Shown one piece after another: positions 12,601 to 24,799 of a stretch of 64,000 nucleotides of DNA. The DNA is taken from contig OZ024845.1 of the NCBI GenBank assembly GCA_964017145.1, forward strand, positions 248,001-312,000, read 5' to 3'. The first letter of the stretch is position 1, and each line of letters starts with the position of its first letter. The stretch comes from Agrocybe praecox (lineage: Eukaryota; Basidiomycota; Agaricomycetes; Agaricales; Agrocybaceae). Made by a program: the position numbers and the translations under genes. Under the pieces are notes generated by a model. That model was not told the origin of the DNA and did no database searches. It saw only the letters and a program-made list of their open reading frames with translations.

Positions 12601-15193
12601 TTCAACACAGCTTCCGCTGCGGAAACGTCAGTAGTCCTTTTCAAGAGAGGAGCCGGTGCCAAGGCCGTCAAGAAAGCTGACGTCGACGAAGAGAAAGTTG
12701 AGCCTATCAACGAGAAGGCGCTTACTTCTCCCACTTCGCCTACTTCTCCAAACCATGTTGATATTCCAAAGTCACACGATATTTTCTCGTGGCACCACGT
12801 TGATTATGTCGTTCCTATCCCCGGCAAACCGGACAGGAAGCTCTTATCGGATGTTTCTGGGTATGTCGCTCCTGGAAGATTGACCGCCCTTATGGGAGAA
12901 TCTGGTGCTGGAAAGACCACATTACTTAACGTGCTCGCTATGAGGACGGATACTGGCGTCGTTACTGGCGATCGCTTCGTTAACGGGCAGACTCTACCTG
13001 CTGATTTCCAGTCTCAATCGTACGTTTATCATTTTCTTCTCGAGGTTCTTAGTTACTGATCGATTTCGCTCGCAATAGTGCATACTGCCAGCAAATGGAT
13101 ACCCATGTACCCTTCTGCACCGTTCGTGAGGCACTTTTATTCTCTGCCCAACTTCGTCAACCAGCATCTGTCCCCCTCGCTGAGAAAGAGGCTTAGTAAG
13201 CACGGCTTCTCATGAACCATTCGAACATAGACTGACAATGGCTTCACAGCGTCGAGAAATGCTTGGACATCTGTGGCTTGAACGACTACGCTGAGGCTTC
13301 GGTGGGTTCTTTAAGCATTGAACATAGAAAGCGTACCACCATTGGCGTCGAGCTCGCAGCTAAGGTAAATAATATTGTCATGATTCCATGGTTAGTAATT
13401 GATCACTGACATATGTACAGCCCAAACTCCTTCTCTTTTTGGATGAACCCACCTCTGGCCTCGATTCGCAGAGTGCTTGGGCTATCATGGCGTTCTTGAG
13501 GAATCTGGCGGATAACGGACAGGCCATTCTTTGCACCATTCATCAGCCTTCGGCCGAACTTTTCCAGGTTTGTTCGTTTTGATTGTGTATGAATCTCTTA
13601 TACTTGTGCTGATTATCCTCCTTACAGGTCTTCGACAGACTATTGCTCCTTAAGAAGGGTGGTCAGACTGTCTACTTCGGCGAGCTTGGTCATAACGCCA
13701 CGACTCTGATCAATTACTTCGAGAAGAACGGTGCTCGCAAGTGCCTTCGTGCGGAAAATCCGTAAGTTGTTTTTTTTTGCTAGAATTTCCTCTCGTTCGC
13801 TAATGTCATTTCAGTGCTGAATACATGCTCGATGTTATCGGTGCCGGTGCTACTGCCACGAGCGAACAAGACTGGCATTCTATCTGGAAGGCCTCTGGTG
13901 AAGCAGAAGGCGTGCAACAAGAAATTGAAAAGATCCACGCTGAAGGCAGAAGTCGCCCCAAGGTCGAAGCTGAAATTCACTCCGAGTTTGCTACGTCCTG
14001 GCCCTATCAATTTTGGGAATTGGCGAAGCGTGATGTCGACGCTCATTGGAGAGATCCTACGTACCTTATGGCCAAGCTTATTTTGAACATCAGTGGTGGT
14101 CTCTTCATTGGTTTCACGTTCTTCAAGTCAAAGGACAGTCAACAAGGAACTCAGAACAAGCTCTTCGTAAGTCTCTTTATTCCCGTCGACAATGACGTCT
14201 TGCTCATAGGTTCTTTCTAGGCTATCTTCATGGCTACTATCTTGTCGGTGCCTTTGTCCAATCAGCTCCAAGTGCCTTACATCAACATGCGCAAGATTTA
14301 CGAGATTCGTGAACGACCCAGCCGCATGTACAGTTGGTCGGCCCTGGTCGCGTCACAGATCGTTACAGAATTGCCATGGAATATCTTGGGCTCAACCATT
14401 CTTTTCCTCTGCTGGTACTGGACTGTTGGATTCGACAATTCAAGGGCTGGATATACCTATCTCATGCTGGGTGTTTCTTTCCCTTTCTACTATACCACTT
14501 TTGGCCAGGTAAGCATCTTTCACGAGGTTTTCAAAATTACTGGCTTATTAATGTTTTTTTGTAGGCTGTTGCATCCATGGCACCCAGTGCTGAGATCGCA
14601 GCTTTGCTATTCTCATTCTTGTTCTCCTTCGTGATTACATTGTAAGTCGATTTTTCATGTTAATTCCGAGACTTCTAATGCTAAATTATCGATCCAGCAA
14701 CGGTGTTTTGCAGCCCTTCAGTCAACTCGGGTGGTGGAAATGGATGTATCATCTGTCACCTTTCACTTACCTTATCGAAGGTTTGCTGGGTCAAGCTATC
14801 GGTCAACAGGAGATCGTCTGCTCAGCTGTTGAACTCGTCACGATTAATCCACCTTCCGGTCTGAGTTGCGAACAATATATGAGTCCTTACATATCGGTCG
14901 CTGGCGGATATCTCAACAATCCTGCTGCTACCGCGGCCTGTGAATTCTGCAGCGTCCGCACTACTGATCAATTTCTTGAACACGCCTTTAACATCTTCTA
15001 CAAAAACCACTGGCGCGATTTCGGTATTTTCATCGCGTTCAGCATCTTTAATGTAAGCCCTTTTTGTTTCGACATTTACTTGGCTACGCGTACTGATCTT
15101 CATTTTCTTCAGATCTTCCTGTGCTTCCTCTTCACTTATCTTTTCCGCATTCACAAAGGCAGCCTTCTGCCCTCATTTAGAAGGAAGAAATAG
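9618..15193 (+). CDS. PDR-type (ABCG) full-size ABC transporter
   Basis: Exon starts are 9618, 10051, 10326, 10816, 11087, 11415, 11569, 11721, 12010, 12262, 12538, 13079, 13250, 13421, 13628, 13815, 14221, 14565, 14698 and 15113. Every junction keeps phase and the product is 1490 residues. Order is NBD1, TMD1, NBD2, TMD2, typical of fungal pleiotropic drug resistance pumps. NBD1 has the usual PDR Walker A deviation (GSPGSGCTS near 200-208, Cys for Lys), the signature VSGGEKKR, and a degenerate Walker B ([12 protein letters not shown]). NBD2 has a canonical Walker A (GESGAGKTT, Lys near 901) and Walker [14 protein letters not shown]; its signature reads [10 protein letters not shown]. This asymmetry is a family trait. 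Such pumps export hydrophobic toxins, azoles or lipids from the plasma membrane. The N-terminal 125 residues are Ser-rich and likely phosphorylated. The substrate cannot be told from sequence. Confidence 0.95.
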
Positions 15194-15472
15194 AGTCCCA
15201 TAGAACCCTTGTTTTCCGTTACTTATGATTTAAAGTATGACCCTCTGATTTTTAGATTAATTTCGTCGCTACGATGCATATACCGGACAGTGTCTCAACA
15301 TTTTCATCCCCCATTTGGAAAACATATTTATATTATGTCGGTCTATTATATTATATCATTTTAGACATAGGGTATATTATTGCCTCGCAGAATATTGAAT
15401 TGTAGCAAAAACATAATGTACAACGATTGCAATGATTAAACGAATGTGTTTGTTGGCGAGAGTGTTATCAAT

Positions 15473-16481
15473 CTAGAAAGCTAAACCAATCTTAGATGAT
15501 TCAATGGGTACTTCTATGCGGTTTCTAATGGTCGTTATCCGACCTACGGATAAGAACCTTGAGCTAGAATCTGCGGCGAAAGAGGACTCTCGATTGTAGA
15601 TGTGGGCCTGAGATGGCTTAGGCAGAAATACCGGAGGATAGACGACCGTGCCAGACTGCACGCGACGAGATGCCTTGCCAAAACGAAACGTTGGAACAGC
15701 CGCCGTTGCTCGTATGAATTGTTCTTCCAACTCCATGTGAGGTCCTGGGAGCGGGCCTTCTGGGAGTAAAATCGGTTTTGAAATAACGAGGCGTTCACCT
15801 TTCCGAAGCTTATGTCTGAGTTTCGGGAATTCTGTGCGAGGTCGTTTTGGTAAAAGATGGCTCTGGCTATCGGCAGAAAAAGAATCTGTGAAGCGAGAAG
15901 TGGTTAAAGAGAGTTTTTGATGGTTTCTTGGACCATTCAATGTGGATGAGAACCCTAGAGAAGGAGACGTATATGCCGGAGGAGGATGGGTAACCGTTTT
16001 CGATGAAGCTATCGTTGGAGATCGAGCCAGTTTTGTGCCCGGGTAAGGAAGACTGGCAATAGGTTTCTTGTCGAGACTAGATGGCCAATTTGCATGCGCA
16101 CCACTGTCTGCGACCTGATCCGAATAGTATAGGAAGGCGTCATAAGGTGTCTTTACGAAAGCAAATTTGGAGGACCGTTGGTCGTATGCGTCCGTAAAAA
16201 TTCTGTCCTCGACGTCGAGAGGTCCAGTCGGAAAGACTCGCCTGGCTGTCTTGCGGAGAATAAATGGTACAATGTAGAAGAAAAAATATAGGGCGAATAT
16301 GAAGCCCACGAGGAGAAAAATGATCGCTACAGTGATAATAAATTTGTTCACTTAAGCGATGAAGAAGATAATGGTTGTTCTCACTGATGGGTCTGACAAC
16401 GCCCTGGGTTGCGGGACTGTGAATGCTCTCTCTCATGATATCCAGAACAGGAGAATGCGTCGTTTTTCCTCCGTCTGCCAT
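15473..16481 (-). CDS. Single-pass membrane protein, unrecognised
   Basis: Two exons are proposed, 16481-16385 and 16326-15473, with a 58-base GTGAGA...TGTAG intron, giving about 316 residues. A short N-terminal part beginning MADGGKTTHSP leads into one strong membrane segment (IIFLLVGFIFALYFFFY). The rest is a long basic, Ser/Pro-rich tail that is probably cytosolic (RPRTEFPKLRHKLRKGER). The upstream frame stays open for some 40 codons beyond the chosen ATG without another ATG, so a further 5' exon, possibly with a signal peptide, may be missing. The stretch from 16351 alone is open but would begin with GTG. No known domain is seen. It lies 280 bases downstream of, and convergent with, the ABC transporter. 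Confidence 0.55.
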
Positions 16482-17299
16482 ATGGATGGCCAAAGTGGTG
16501 GGAAGGCGTGTCGAGATATCCGTAAGAGAAAGGTACAGATTAGCACCCTTGACAAGATACACAGGAGAAACACAGCATATTCTCGCCAATAGTATACTAC
16601 ATATATGTGGTCGTATAATCGATAGTCTCAGACTTGATCAACCAAAGAAAAACCGGGCCTAGTCTAGAAGGAGATCCTGCCGTCCCTTTGGGCGATGAAG
16701 GAGATCTTTGGAGGAGATACCAGAGTGCTAAGTAATACTAAATAAAGCGTAATAGTGACCTTCGTAGAATGCACATTTTTACAATAAATTAATAACCTCT
16801 TATACAATCTGATCTACGGTGTAATCGTCTTATATTTGGCAAAAGGACGCCGACTTGTCATCGTCGAGGATTTAGATAATCATATTTTAGAGCTATAATT
16901 TATATGGTCATCGTGGCTTGATGTTTTATAAAGGTAGATAAGAATTGAGGGCAAAAAAAATAAAGACAAGAATTGTATGCAGTCAAATGATCATGATGGA
17001 ACCCCGCGGATACCACCGGAATTGTTGTTTGAGACCCAAATATGATCATGCATGCATACTATCTGCTGCATTGTCTAAAATATTTTTACGGAAATTTCAA
17101 CGTGAATACTCAAACTGATTTTTGATTGTTTCTCTTGGAGTGCCGCGAGCTCGCGACGCGCGACGCGTCAACGAGACTCGAGAGCTCGTGACCGGCTAAT
17201 AAAACACTGGGAAACCGGCCGAGACGAGTACGACGAGTCCCACAATCAAATATTTAGTTAGGTTTCCTTCTGGTTTCCTTCTGGTTTCTTTCCTTTCAA
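16482..17299. other. Intergenic, AT-rich
   Basis: This is AT-rich spacer without a supported gene. A GC-rich patch of CGCG/GAGCTCG repeats at 17143-17195 stands out, followed by a duplicated TTTCCTTCTGG just before the F-box start codon. It probably contains divergent promoters. Confidence 0.5.
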
Positions 17300-18651
17300 A
17301 TGGCAACACCGGAATCAGCTATCAACCTACCTATCGAACTAGTCGAAAGTATAGTCAGTCATTTCGACATGAATGTAGACCGTCAAACGTTGATATCATC
17401 CACATCTGTGTCGGGGCTCTTCCACGAGCTAGCGCGTCGACGGCCGTTCTATAAAATTTCTTTCTTTGCAACTCGCCCACAACATCTTGTAGATACCGAG
17501 AAAAAGACTAGGCCTCTCATGAATCTACTTTTTGATAATAGCGCACGACCTGGTCTTATCCACTGCATCAAACATTTTTCTCTCCAATTCAACTTCAACG
17601 AATTATTTCAGCATCGTGATATAATCATTAGGACTGAAGTTGACATGGCCGAACTCCTGAATCTATTGCTGGATAATACTCCAACAGCTTTAACGCGGAT
17701 CAGTTTGGTCAATAATGGGTATATATGCCGCGGAATGGAAATGTTTAACCGATACCCTTCAACGAACTATCCAAAAATCTCTATCATTTCCGTCTATCAA
17801 TCACCTAGAGCTGCGAAAGTTTACAGATGTTCCTCTCGATTTATTTTGGCGGGCGTATCTTTCTCACCTTGTTATAATCGATATATCACCTGCATCCCAG
17901 GCCTCGGATGAAGAACCCATGGCATTCAACCCACTCTCGCGACTCGTCTCCATTGAAACAGATACTGATCACCCTTTTGATTCAATATTTGGCTCTTGCA
18001 TGTCGCAACTGGGATTCCTCAAGAATATGAAGCTTACAATTATCTCTAGCGATGGGGCTCGCGACTCTTCCTTGATGTTGCAAAGAGCAATTGCCCTCGA
18101 GAACCTGAATATTGCATTTATCTTTTCAAGTAATATGTTCCGATATCCTCCTTTTTGTTGATAATTCTGCGATTACTGAAATATTATGTGTAGGATACGA
18201 TGAAACGCTGCCTTGGTCGACGAGAATGAACTCCAGCATTCGTCTTTTCAAACGACTTAGCCACCTGACCCTTTCCTACTATGAAAAAGCCACAGATCAC
18301 GCTGACAATTGTCCTGCATCTATTTTGCAAGTATGTGATCTTTTTCAAGGTTTCTCGTCATCCATAGCATCGATTTCGTTGACATTCGCACTTGTAAATC
18401 GCGCTTATACTATTGGTATTTCCGAACTCGGCTGTTCTCAAAAGAAACACTGGGGTGGCTTAGACCAGGCATTTATCTCTGGGGTTCATCCCAATTTACA
18501 GAACCTAAAAATAACTATCATGTGCAGGTTTGAAGAGCCATCCCACATTGTTCATCAAGCGCACAAAGAGGGAGCGAAGTCGTGTATAGAATTGTTTCTG
18601 TCCAACATTTCCTCGTGGGAATCCTTCGAGTTGTTTGTCGCGGAGGTTTAG
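17300..18651 (+). CDS. F-box/LRR-like protein with an unresolved frame change
   Basis: The ATG at 17300 opens MATPESAINLPIELVESIV, an F-box-like start (LPxELxExIxSHF). The first frame is clearly coding to about 17715 (ending near TALTRISLV). Coding then continues one frame over, with LSFPSINHLELRKF and LDLFWRAYLSHLVI, to 18129. A clean intron 18130-18193 leads to the last exon, 18194-18651. The change between the first two frames happens within about 40 bases, and no intron of the right phase with normal sites fits there. Either a weak splice site is used or one base has been lost or gained, making this a recent pseudogene. The leucine-rich layout is typical of the large, fast-evolving basidiomycete F-box families that select substrates for SCF ubiquitin ligases. 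It ends 34 bases from the convergent DUF6535 gene. Confidence 0.6.
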
Positions 18652-18685
18652 TAAAGACAGGTACTTCGGTCATCTATTATGTTAT

Positions 18686-21174
18686 TTATCCCTTCGGGGA
18701 AAAAGGCTCCTGCAAAAAGCCCCACCATCTTTCGCTAAATCGCCGAGTACTGTCATCGTTTGAGCCTTTGAAGCGTTCTTCTAGGAGTTTATCCGGTCCT
18801 TGGATATCCAATATTTCTACTTTGTAGCGACAAAGAACACTACGCACTTCGTCTAGCTGCCAGTACATTCTACGCACGCGCTCATCACTAGGAGGAAGGT
18901 TCTTCGGGAAGAAATAAAGGTATAGAGCTGCAGCGTAGAATAATAGATTATGGCTAGGGAGACCATTATGATTGTGCGGAAGATCGAGTAAATTATTGAG
19001 TCGGTCTAGGATGATGGATGTAATTGAACCGCACGTAGAGCTTATCCCTTCGATGGACTCTGCCCTCGAGGCTTCTTCGAGTAGCTCTGGAATGACAAAG
19101 GTTGCGTGGATGTCCAAGCTCCAATCATGTAGTGGATTGTTAGCCACGCATTCGAAATACCTGAGAAAGACCGATCCATATTGTCGAAGCAGTTCTGTTT
19201 GAAAGAAAAAAAAACAGTAAATGGATGATTACTGCGTTTGAAATATCAGTCACCTTTAGATGAATACAGAAAGTCTGCGTCACGACGATTCGATTGAGCG
19301 AGGTGATAGCCGTTCTCAAGGGTAGACCACATGCATATGGGAACTCCATCGGCCTCCAAGAAATCCTGTGTCGCAACGGTAGGGTTAATCTGGTGGTGTA
19401 CTTCATACAACCATCCCTCCATGCGAATATGCAATTCCAGAACATGATGTCGAAGTCGACTACAGTCTTCGAAGAAAGTGGCAATATTTTGGTGATGAAA
19501 AAGCATGGAATAATGCTCTGTCATCCCATTGTCTTGCTGGTTGTATGACGACGACTCAAGGAAGTCAAAAAGTGGAGGGGATTGTAGTGAATCGTCTGGC
19601 TTAGCGAGCATTCCGTGAAAGTACCGTCGATGACGGCCATGAAAATCTGTAAAGCAGGCATACTCGTCGAATACATGCCGATGAGCTAGTACATGCTCCG
19701 TCGAGATAGAAAGACCACTAAATAAGTGATAAGCGGCAGCGAGGGCACTCCTGAATGCTAGAGCTCGTGGCAACTCGGCGCAAGCCAGCCAATACATCTG
19801 AGAGATATTGCTGCGTAATAAAGTATGGTTCACTTCGTACAGAGAGTCCATGAAGTCGATCAAAAGTTTCTTGTGAAAATGTATTTCGAAACATAAGCCA
19901 CTGTAAGTCATATTGTTGCCAGGTCCGTTGACTCCAGGTATAAAATATGTGACCTATCGGGCTTTCCCATTTAGGTTCCCGTATTGACGGAGGGGTGATA
20001 TTTAAAGTGCGAAGAAAGAGAGAGTAGGCGGTGTGAAAAGGTGATGTCAGTTTTGGATGCCAATGTACGTAATATGCGGCACGAAAAATCATTTGACAGG
20101 CTCCCCGAAATGCATTGGACTGAGGTGATTTATATGGGCATTGAGATGGTAGATATGTCGGATCATTGGCCTTTGGGAGATGGAAGTAAAAGGAGAACCC
20201 ATGAAGCGTAGGTACCGTGGTAGTTACTAGAAGAAACAGTAGTGTCAAGCCAATCGCAGCAAGAACCGGAATGGCGACCTTGTTTCCAAGTTGTAGAGAA
20301 AAATCGACCATTCCCGCAAGGAATAAAACGAGTGCGCCTTGGAGAAGTAGTGGCAGAGTCGTTAATACCTTTGGTACATGCCATCTCTCCAGCGCCTCTG
20401 TCCGCATATTAAAGACGGCGAAGGCCTCTTCGGAGGTGTAATCAGAGTAGGATTGGTGTTCGCGCAGCCATTGGAGAGAAACGATACCAACAAGCGCTGT
20501 GGCTAAACTAAGAACAAGGCTGATGAGCCAGAAGCTGTTTATGCGTACTGCAGAAGGATCCGGAATGAAGGCGGTTTGCGATGGCCGTGGTGCATCTTTT
20601 ACTGAACCATTGTCAAGACGGTCCAGAATCTGGGAAAGTAAAGAGACCATGATATCCTCTGGGTCAGCCTGTAGGGTCCTATACGACTCAATAACAAATG
20701 CCGTCACAACAGCAGAGAATAAACCGGCCTTCGGCACTCGGAAATTTAATGCTTTTGAAGGGTCATAATAATCAACTTGAAGTACTCACAAAGATTAGAA
20801 GGTTTTGCACTTCGTCTTTCCAAGCTTCACATCGCTCGCGATCTCTTTTCAGTAGGGGATCTAGTGCTACATCCCAAAGGTCTCCCTTAGGCTTCTTGGG
20901 TGCAAACGTGAAATTGTCCTGGTCCCTAGGTAAATCCCATGCCTCAAAGGCATTCCCCCCCATGGCCTACATGTATATTTGAGGCGACCTATCGATTTGA
21001 AGAGGTTTTGTACTTACCCGTCCATCATCGTCACCATTTAACGAGGAAAACTCTCTTTTCTAAGCGCTTGAATGTCAGATATTATATACTGAATTCATTT
21101 GTCGTAGTTCGACATACCTCTTTGTCCTGATAAAGAGAGTCTGGTTGCTGACCTACATCTGCCGGGACGTCCAT
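18686..21174 (-). CDS. DUF6535-domain membrane protein (complete copy)
   Basis: Proposed exons are 21174-21118, 21059-21018, 20966-20790, 20728-19841, 19797-19254 and 19194-18686, giving 738 residues. The N-terminus MDVPADVGQQPDSL precedes the DUF6535 domain: NAFEAWDLPRDQD, then LLIF|AGLFSAVVTAFVIESY spliced across intron 3, then paired membrane segments (SFWLISLVLSLATALVGIVS; VLFLAGMVDFSL; IPVLAAIGLTLLFLL). The C-terminal half is a helical region ending with a conserved-looking NNPLHDWSLDIHAT. All junctions keep phase. The fourth intron would be only 43 bases (19798-19840), the least certain join; a one-base frameshift there is the alternative. The function of DUF6535 is unknown; the family is abundant and often clustered in Agaricomycetes. 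Its first four exons are duplicated in the left arm. Confidence 0.8.
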
Positions 21175-22800
21175 TCTGCTCGTATTACAAGACCGATATC
21201 ATGCAATGGGCACCTGTAAGTCGTCGATAATGGTGGGGGCGGGGTAAGTACTAAGTACTCGGTGCTTGCTCGGGGCCGTAAATATCGACAACGGGCCGTG
21301 TATGGTGGCATGATAAATTCGTGAGAATATGCCCAGTTAATTTCCCCACCCCTAATCACCTTATACTTCAGATGACAAGAACTGTATTATGAAAGGAGTA
21401 CAAATGGAAGATATAAGGACGGAACATATTGAGTATCGTTATAATACGTTCTACGTAGAGAGTGAGTAATCAATACAATCAACCAAATATATATGCTGTA
21501 TATTAAGGGATATCGTGCAGGAGAAAAGAATAACCATCATTGCGAGGGATTGCTCATATAAAACAAAGGAGAGACATTATATGGAGAGAATTTAATCACC
21601 AAAGAATAAGCCAAAATAGCCCTATAAGGATGGCGAAGCTTATATACGACATATTCAGAAGCCCATGTTTGGAAGACATAGCGTCATCAGGGATAGGCGC
21701 CGCCACACCAATTGTTTCGTTCAGACATTGCATGAGATTCATATCCACGGGACTGGATAATAAAGAATCAGGAGTAGAAGGGTCTGATGAATGTGTCGCT
21801 GAGTTGTTATATCCCTCCGGAGCGCTAAAGCAATGCTGCTCGATCGGTAATATTGAATAACTTGTTCTGGTCTGGGCGTATCGATAAATGGCAAGTTCAT
21901 ACTTGTATTGGTCGAAGAGAGGAAAGATGTACAATTTGAAGATAAATCAGTGATTAGAGACGTGATTGTCGTGTTATTAGAAAGGACATAAAATGTACTC
22001 GGAGGAGAGCCAGATACGGATGTGAAAGTCGCGATAGTCAAAGGACCTCCTGGGCGGGTCGTGTTTGTGGAATTTTCATATTCGATGGTGGTGTTCAGGT
22101 ATCCCGCAGTCGTTGAATTCGAGTTTGACCCTGATAAGATGGAACTTCCGGCACCCAAAGCCAATCCCCATGTAAGTGGCCAGAACACGAATGGGAAACC
22201 ACGTCCAGAAGTCCCACGTTCAGCAATATTGGGATCTTCACTTCCATACGTTCTAATGTGATTACAGCGAGGTTAATTACAGTCCCAAAGAACAATCAAT
22301 CATCCACGAACCTAGTGCCAAATATCGAGTTTCAACTTCCTCCGCCTATCGATCTCCCCGCGAATATTTGTCCGTTTGGAATGATAGATATAGGAATGGG
22401 AGGATTGTTCGTGTATGTGCTAGTCTTGTATGTACTGCCACTTCCCCCCAAGGTCGAGGAACTTGAACGTTGAACACTACCTGACCGTGTTTTGCTGGAA
22501 TTGATAACGATTGAGTTGCCTCCCTTGGAGCCGCTGCTCTTTCCGCTGCTGCTTCGACCGTCACCCGAGCTGGAGCCATGGCCGCCCCCACCTCCACCTT
22601 TTCGGCGAGATAGACGACGGGCTGAAGAGCTCTGAGGTTTCGGCGAAGAAATGAAAAGGATGAACATTGTTCCTGGATGACTGAGGGTAGGAGGATGGAT
22701 ACGAAAGAATAACGATAACCCTCCAAAGTTAGCTAGGAATATATATTACGAAGGGTCAATTTTTTTTTTCTATCAGTGTGCACCGTTAAGCATTGTCCAC
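20562..22800 (-). repeat. Right arm of the 2.2 kb inverted duplication
   Basis: This is the mirror image of 5912-8101. It covers the 5' part of the complete DUF6535 gene, its upstream region and the GS-family copy. Because DUF6535 is whole here and cut at the arm boundary on the left, this side is the more likely donor. Confidence 0.9.
21596..22667 (-). pseudogene. GS-family gene, inverted copy with a 2-base frameshift
   Basis: Exon 1 is 22667-22312 and exon 2 starts at 22252; the exon 1 length, 356 bases, equals that of the intact copy at 6045. Exon 2 carries the same core (RTYGSEDPN...SGRGFPF...FWPLTWG) and N-glycosylation sites. At about 21812-21822 the intact copy reads GCTCGAGGGGTAT where this one reads GCTCCGGAGGGATAT, two bases more. 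The frame then runs into a stop at 21739, losing the last third and the hydrophobic tail, although that sequence is still well preserved in the other frame to 21596. The good preservation of the lost part suggests recent damage or a sequencing error. It lies about 420 bases upstream of the complete DUF6535 gene on the same strand. Confidence 0.75.
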
Positions 22801-23242
22801 ACAATGCCGCGCAGACTTTATTTATAGACGCGAAGAGTACACTAGTACTACTTATATAGTGTGTTGTGTGCTATATATTGAGTGTTAAGTACTCTGTCAG
22901 AAGTGGGAGCATTATTTGATTGAGGCGGCACAGTGACGACGAAAGCTTTCCGCTCCGTTACGTCTTTTCAAGCTGATCATCGCCCCATCTCTCCGTAAGA
23001 GCGGGTCATTTTGCACCTGTACAATCATCATCGAGAGGTCAAATCGCAGAATCGCGTATTGTAAATGCATATCTGTAAGTAATAAAACGTAACAGAGCTT
23101 CTTTGATATATTTAGCATGACTTCGCTTGTATATTATACGTGTAATCCAAATGTTTGAAGTACTACCTAACCTAGCTACTTACCTCATCACAACGACTGA
23201 TGTTCAAGAAGCTTTCAAATATCCTGTCCAACAGAAAAACAA
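22801..23242. other. Intergenic
   Basis: No supported gene is seen. The sequence is AT-rich spacer between the inverted-repeat arm and the 3' end of the next minus-strand gene. Confidence 0.5.
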
Positions 23243-24799
23243 TTAAAATCCAGGCCAGTCCTTGAGCTCGACCTGACGTCCAAGACATTCCAGCTCATGG
23301 AGGGAATGTTCGCTGTACGCTATATACCTTGCCATGTGAGGCATGACTCTCGTGCTTTTTGCTGGACCGGCAAGGATTCGTATCCAGTCTCCGAATGGCG
23401 ATTTGGACTAAAGTTTAAATTAAATTAGTTAGCGCACGGTTTAAAGATATATTGATAGTTGCCAATGAGCCAGCGCTTACCACACACTGTCCAGGGATCC
23501 ATGCGGGGGTCGGCGTTCCAGGACTTACGAGATCCTTGTTTCTACTTTCAAAAAAAACATAGTCCTGAGAAACGATTAAGTGATTAAGCACGCAGTTCAA
23601 ACGCAGATAATGTGTACTTACATTTTTCTGCAGTGGCACAGCGAGGTATTCCAAGCTTGTCCTCGTCGAAATGCCTCCGTTCTCATGCTCTAATATTTTG
23701 TTGGAGAAATCAGTCACATCGTCTACTATAGAGATCCTTTCGGCTTCGACGTTCGCTTCAAAGTGAAACTTATCGAATCCAGCGGACAACTTATTCTTCC
23801 GTTTTGTCTTGACATCCCAACTTGACTGGACAACTGGCGCTGATGGTCTCCAGTCGGTCTTCTCGGGCACGTAATTCTCTGAGGTGGCAGTCGGCAGGCG
23901 AATCTCGTCTGGGCTGGGTAAGAAGCTTCGATAAACATAATTCTTTTCTTCGGGATGGATAAACTGCACTAGATATCCATTTTCGAGTTTCATCTGAACG
24001 GGAATGTTGGCTCGTAAGTAAGCTAAAGTCGCATTACGGTGAAAGGTATGGAGTAACATACTTCTTGACTATTTGAAAACTCTCCTGACGATAGAATGAC
24101 TCCATCCACCCACTTGTAGCGCTTATTTTTAGGCTCAGACACGTCTTTTGGATGTTTCAAAGAGCATCGAACACGTACTGCTTGTCCAGGTACGAGCTCA
24201 TGTATGACCTATAATATTAACGACGCAAAAGTAAGATTTAAATATCATTTATGAGCTATAACTCTTACGGAATTTAGTGGCACATCTCGAACTCTGTCCT
24301 CCTTTTTTTCAATGCAATCGGTCGACGAATTACTTTCGAGTTCTATATTAGGACACCTTTGGAATGTAACCATCTTCTTTTTATTATGGGCGTCTTTTTT
24401 CTTTCTCTTGGCAGTAAACGCGTCGGAAGATAGTAGCTTCAGCGTAGATGGTAGCTTCAACGGAAGAGAGCTATCCACGTTGACATTCTCGGCGGACGCA
24501 TACGTGCTGGAATTAGGACGCGAATGAGATATAACATTTAATTTCTTCATGCTATCATGGTTATTATCCTCCAAGTTGACAGCGTCAAGAGATGAACCGA
24601 AGAGAGTCTCTGTCGAATCGTACAGGCGAGTCGCATCAGTGAAATGCCCTCCCCATCTTTTGCTTCTCCTGAAGGTATCTTGTGACACGCAACTCTGTGG
24701 TGTAGATCTCTTTCCAGATAGGAATTTGTATTTTCCTGCAGGGATACCCGCCCTCCAGAGACCTGCTGGTCTAAACACGTCTTGTTTGTAAACAGACAT
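23243..24799 (-). CDS. Unrecognised 432-residue basic protein
   Basis: Five exons, 24799-24269, 24208-24062, 23993-23622, 23564-23481 and 23407-23243, join in phase to a 432-residue protein from ATG (MSVYKQDVFRPAGLWRAG) to TAA. The first 177 residues are Ser-rich and basic, with a KRKKKDAHNKKK stretch that could be a nuclear localisation signal. The middle part (ELVPGQAVRVRCSLKHP, KRYKWVDGVILSSGEF) and the end (IPGQCV|SKSPFGDWIRILAGP) look like small beta-rich modules resembling chromatin- or RNA-binding KOW/Tudor folds, but that is only impression. No catalytic motif or membrane segment is seen. It ends with ELKDWPGF. Consistent splice phases and high residue complexity argue for a real gene. 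Confidence 0.75.
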
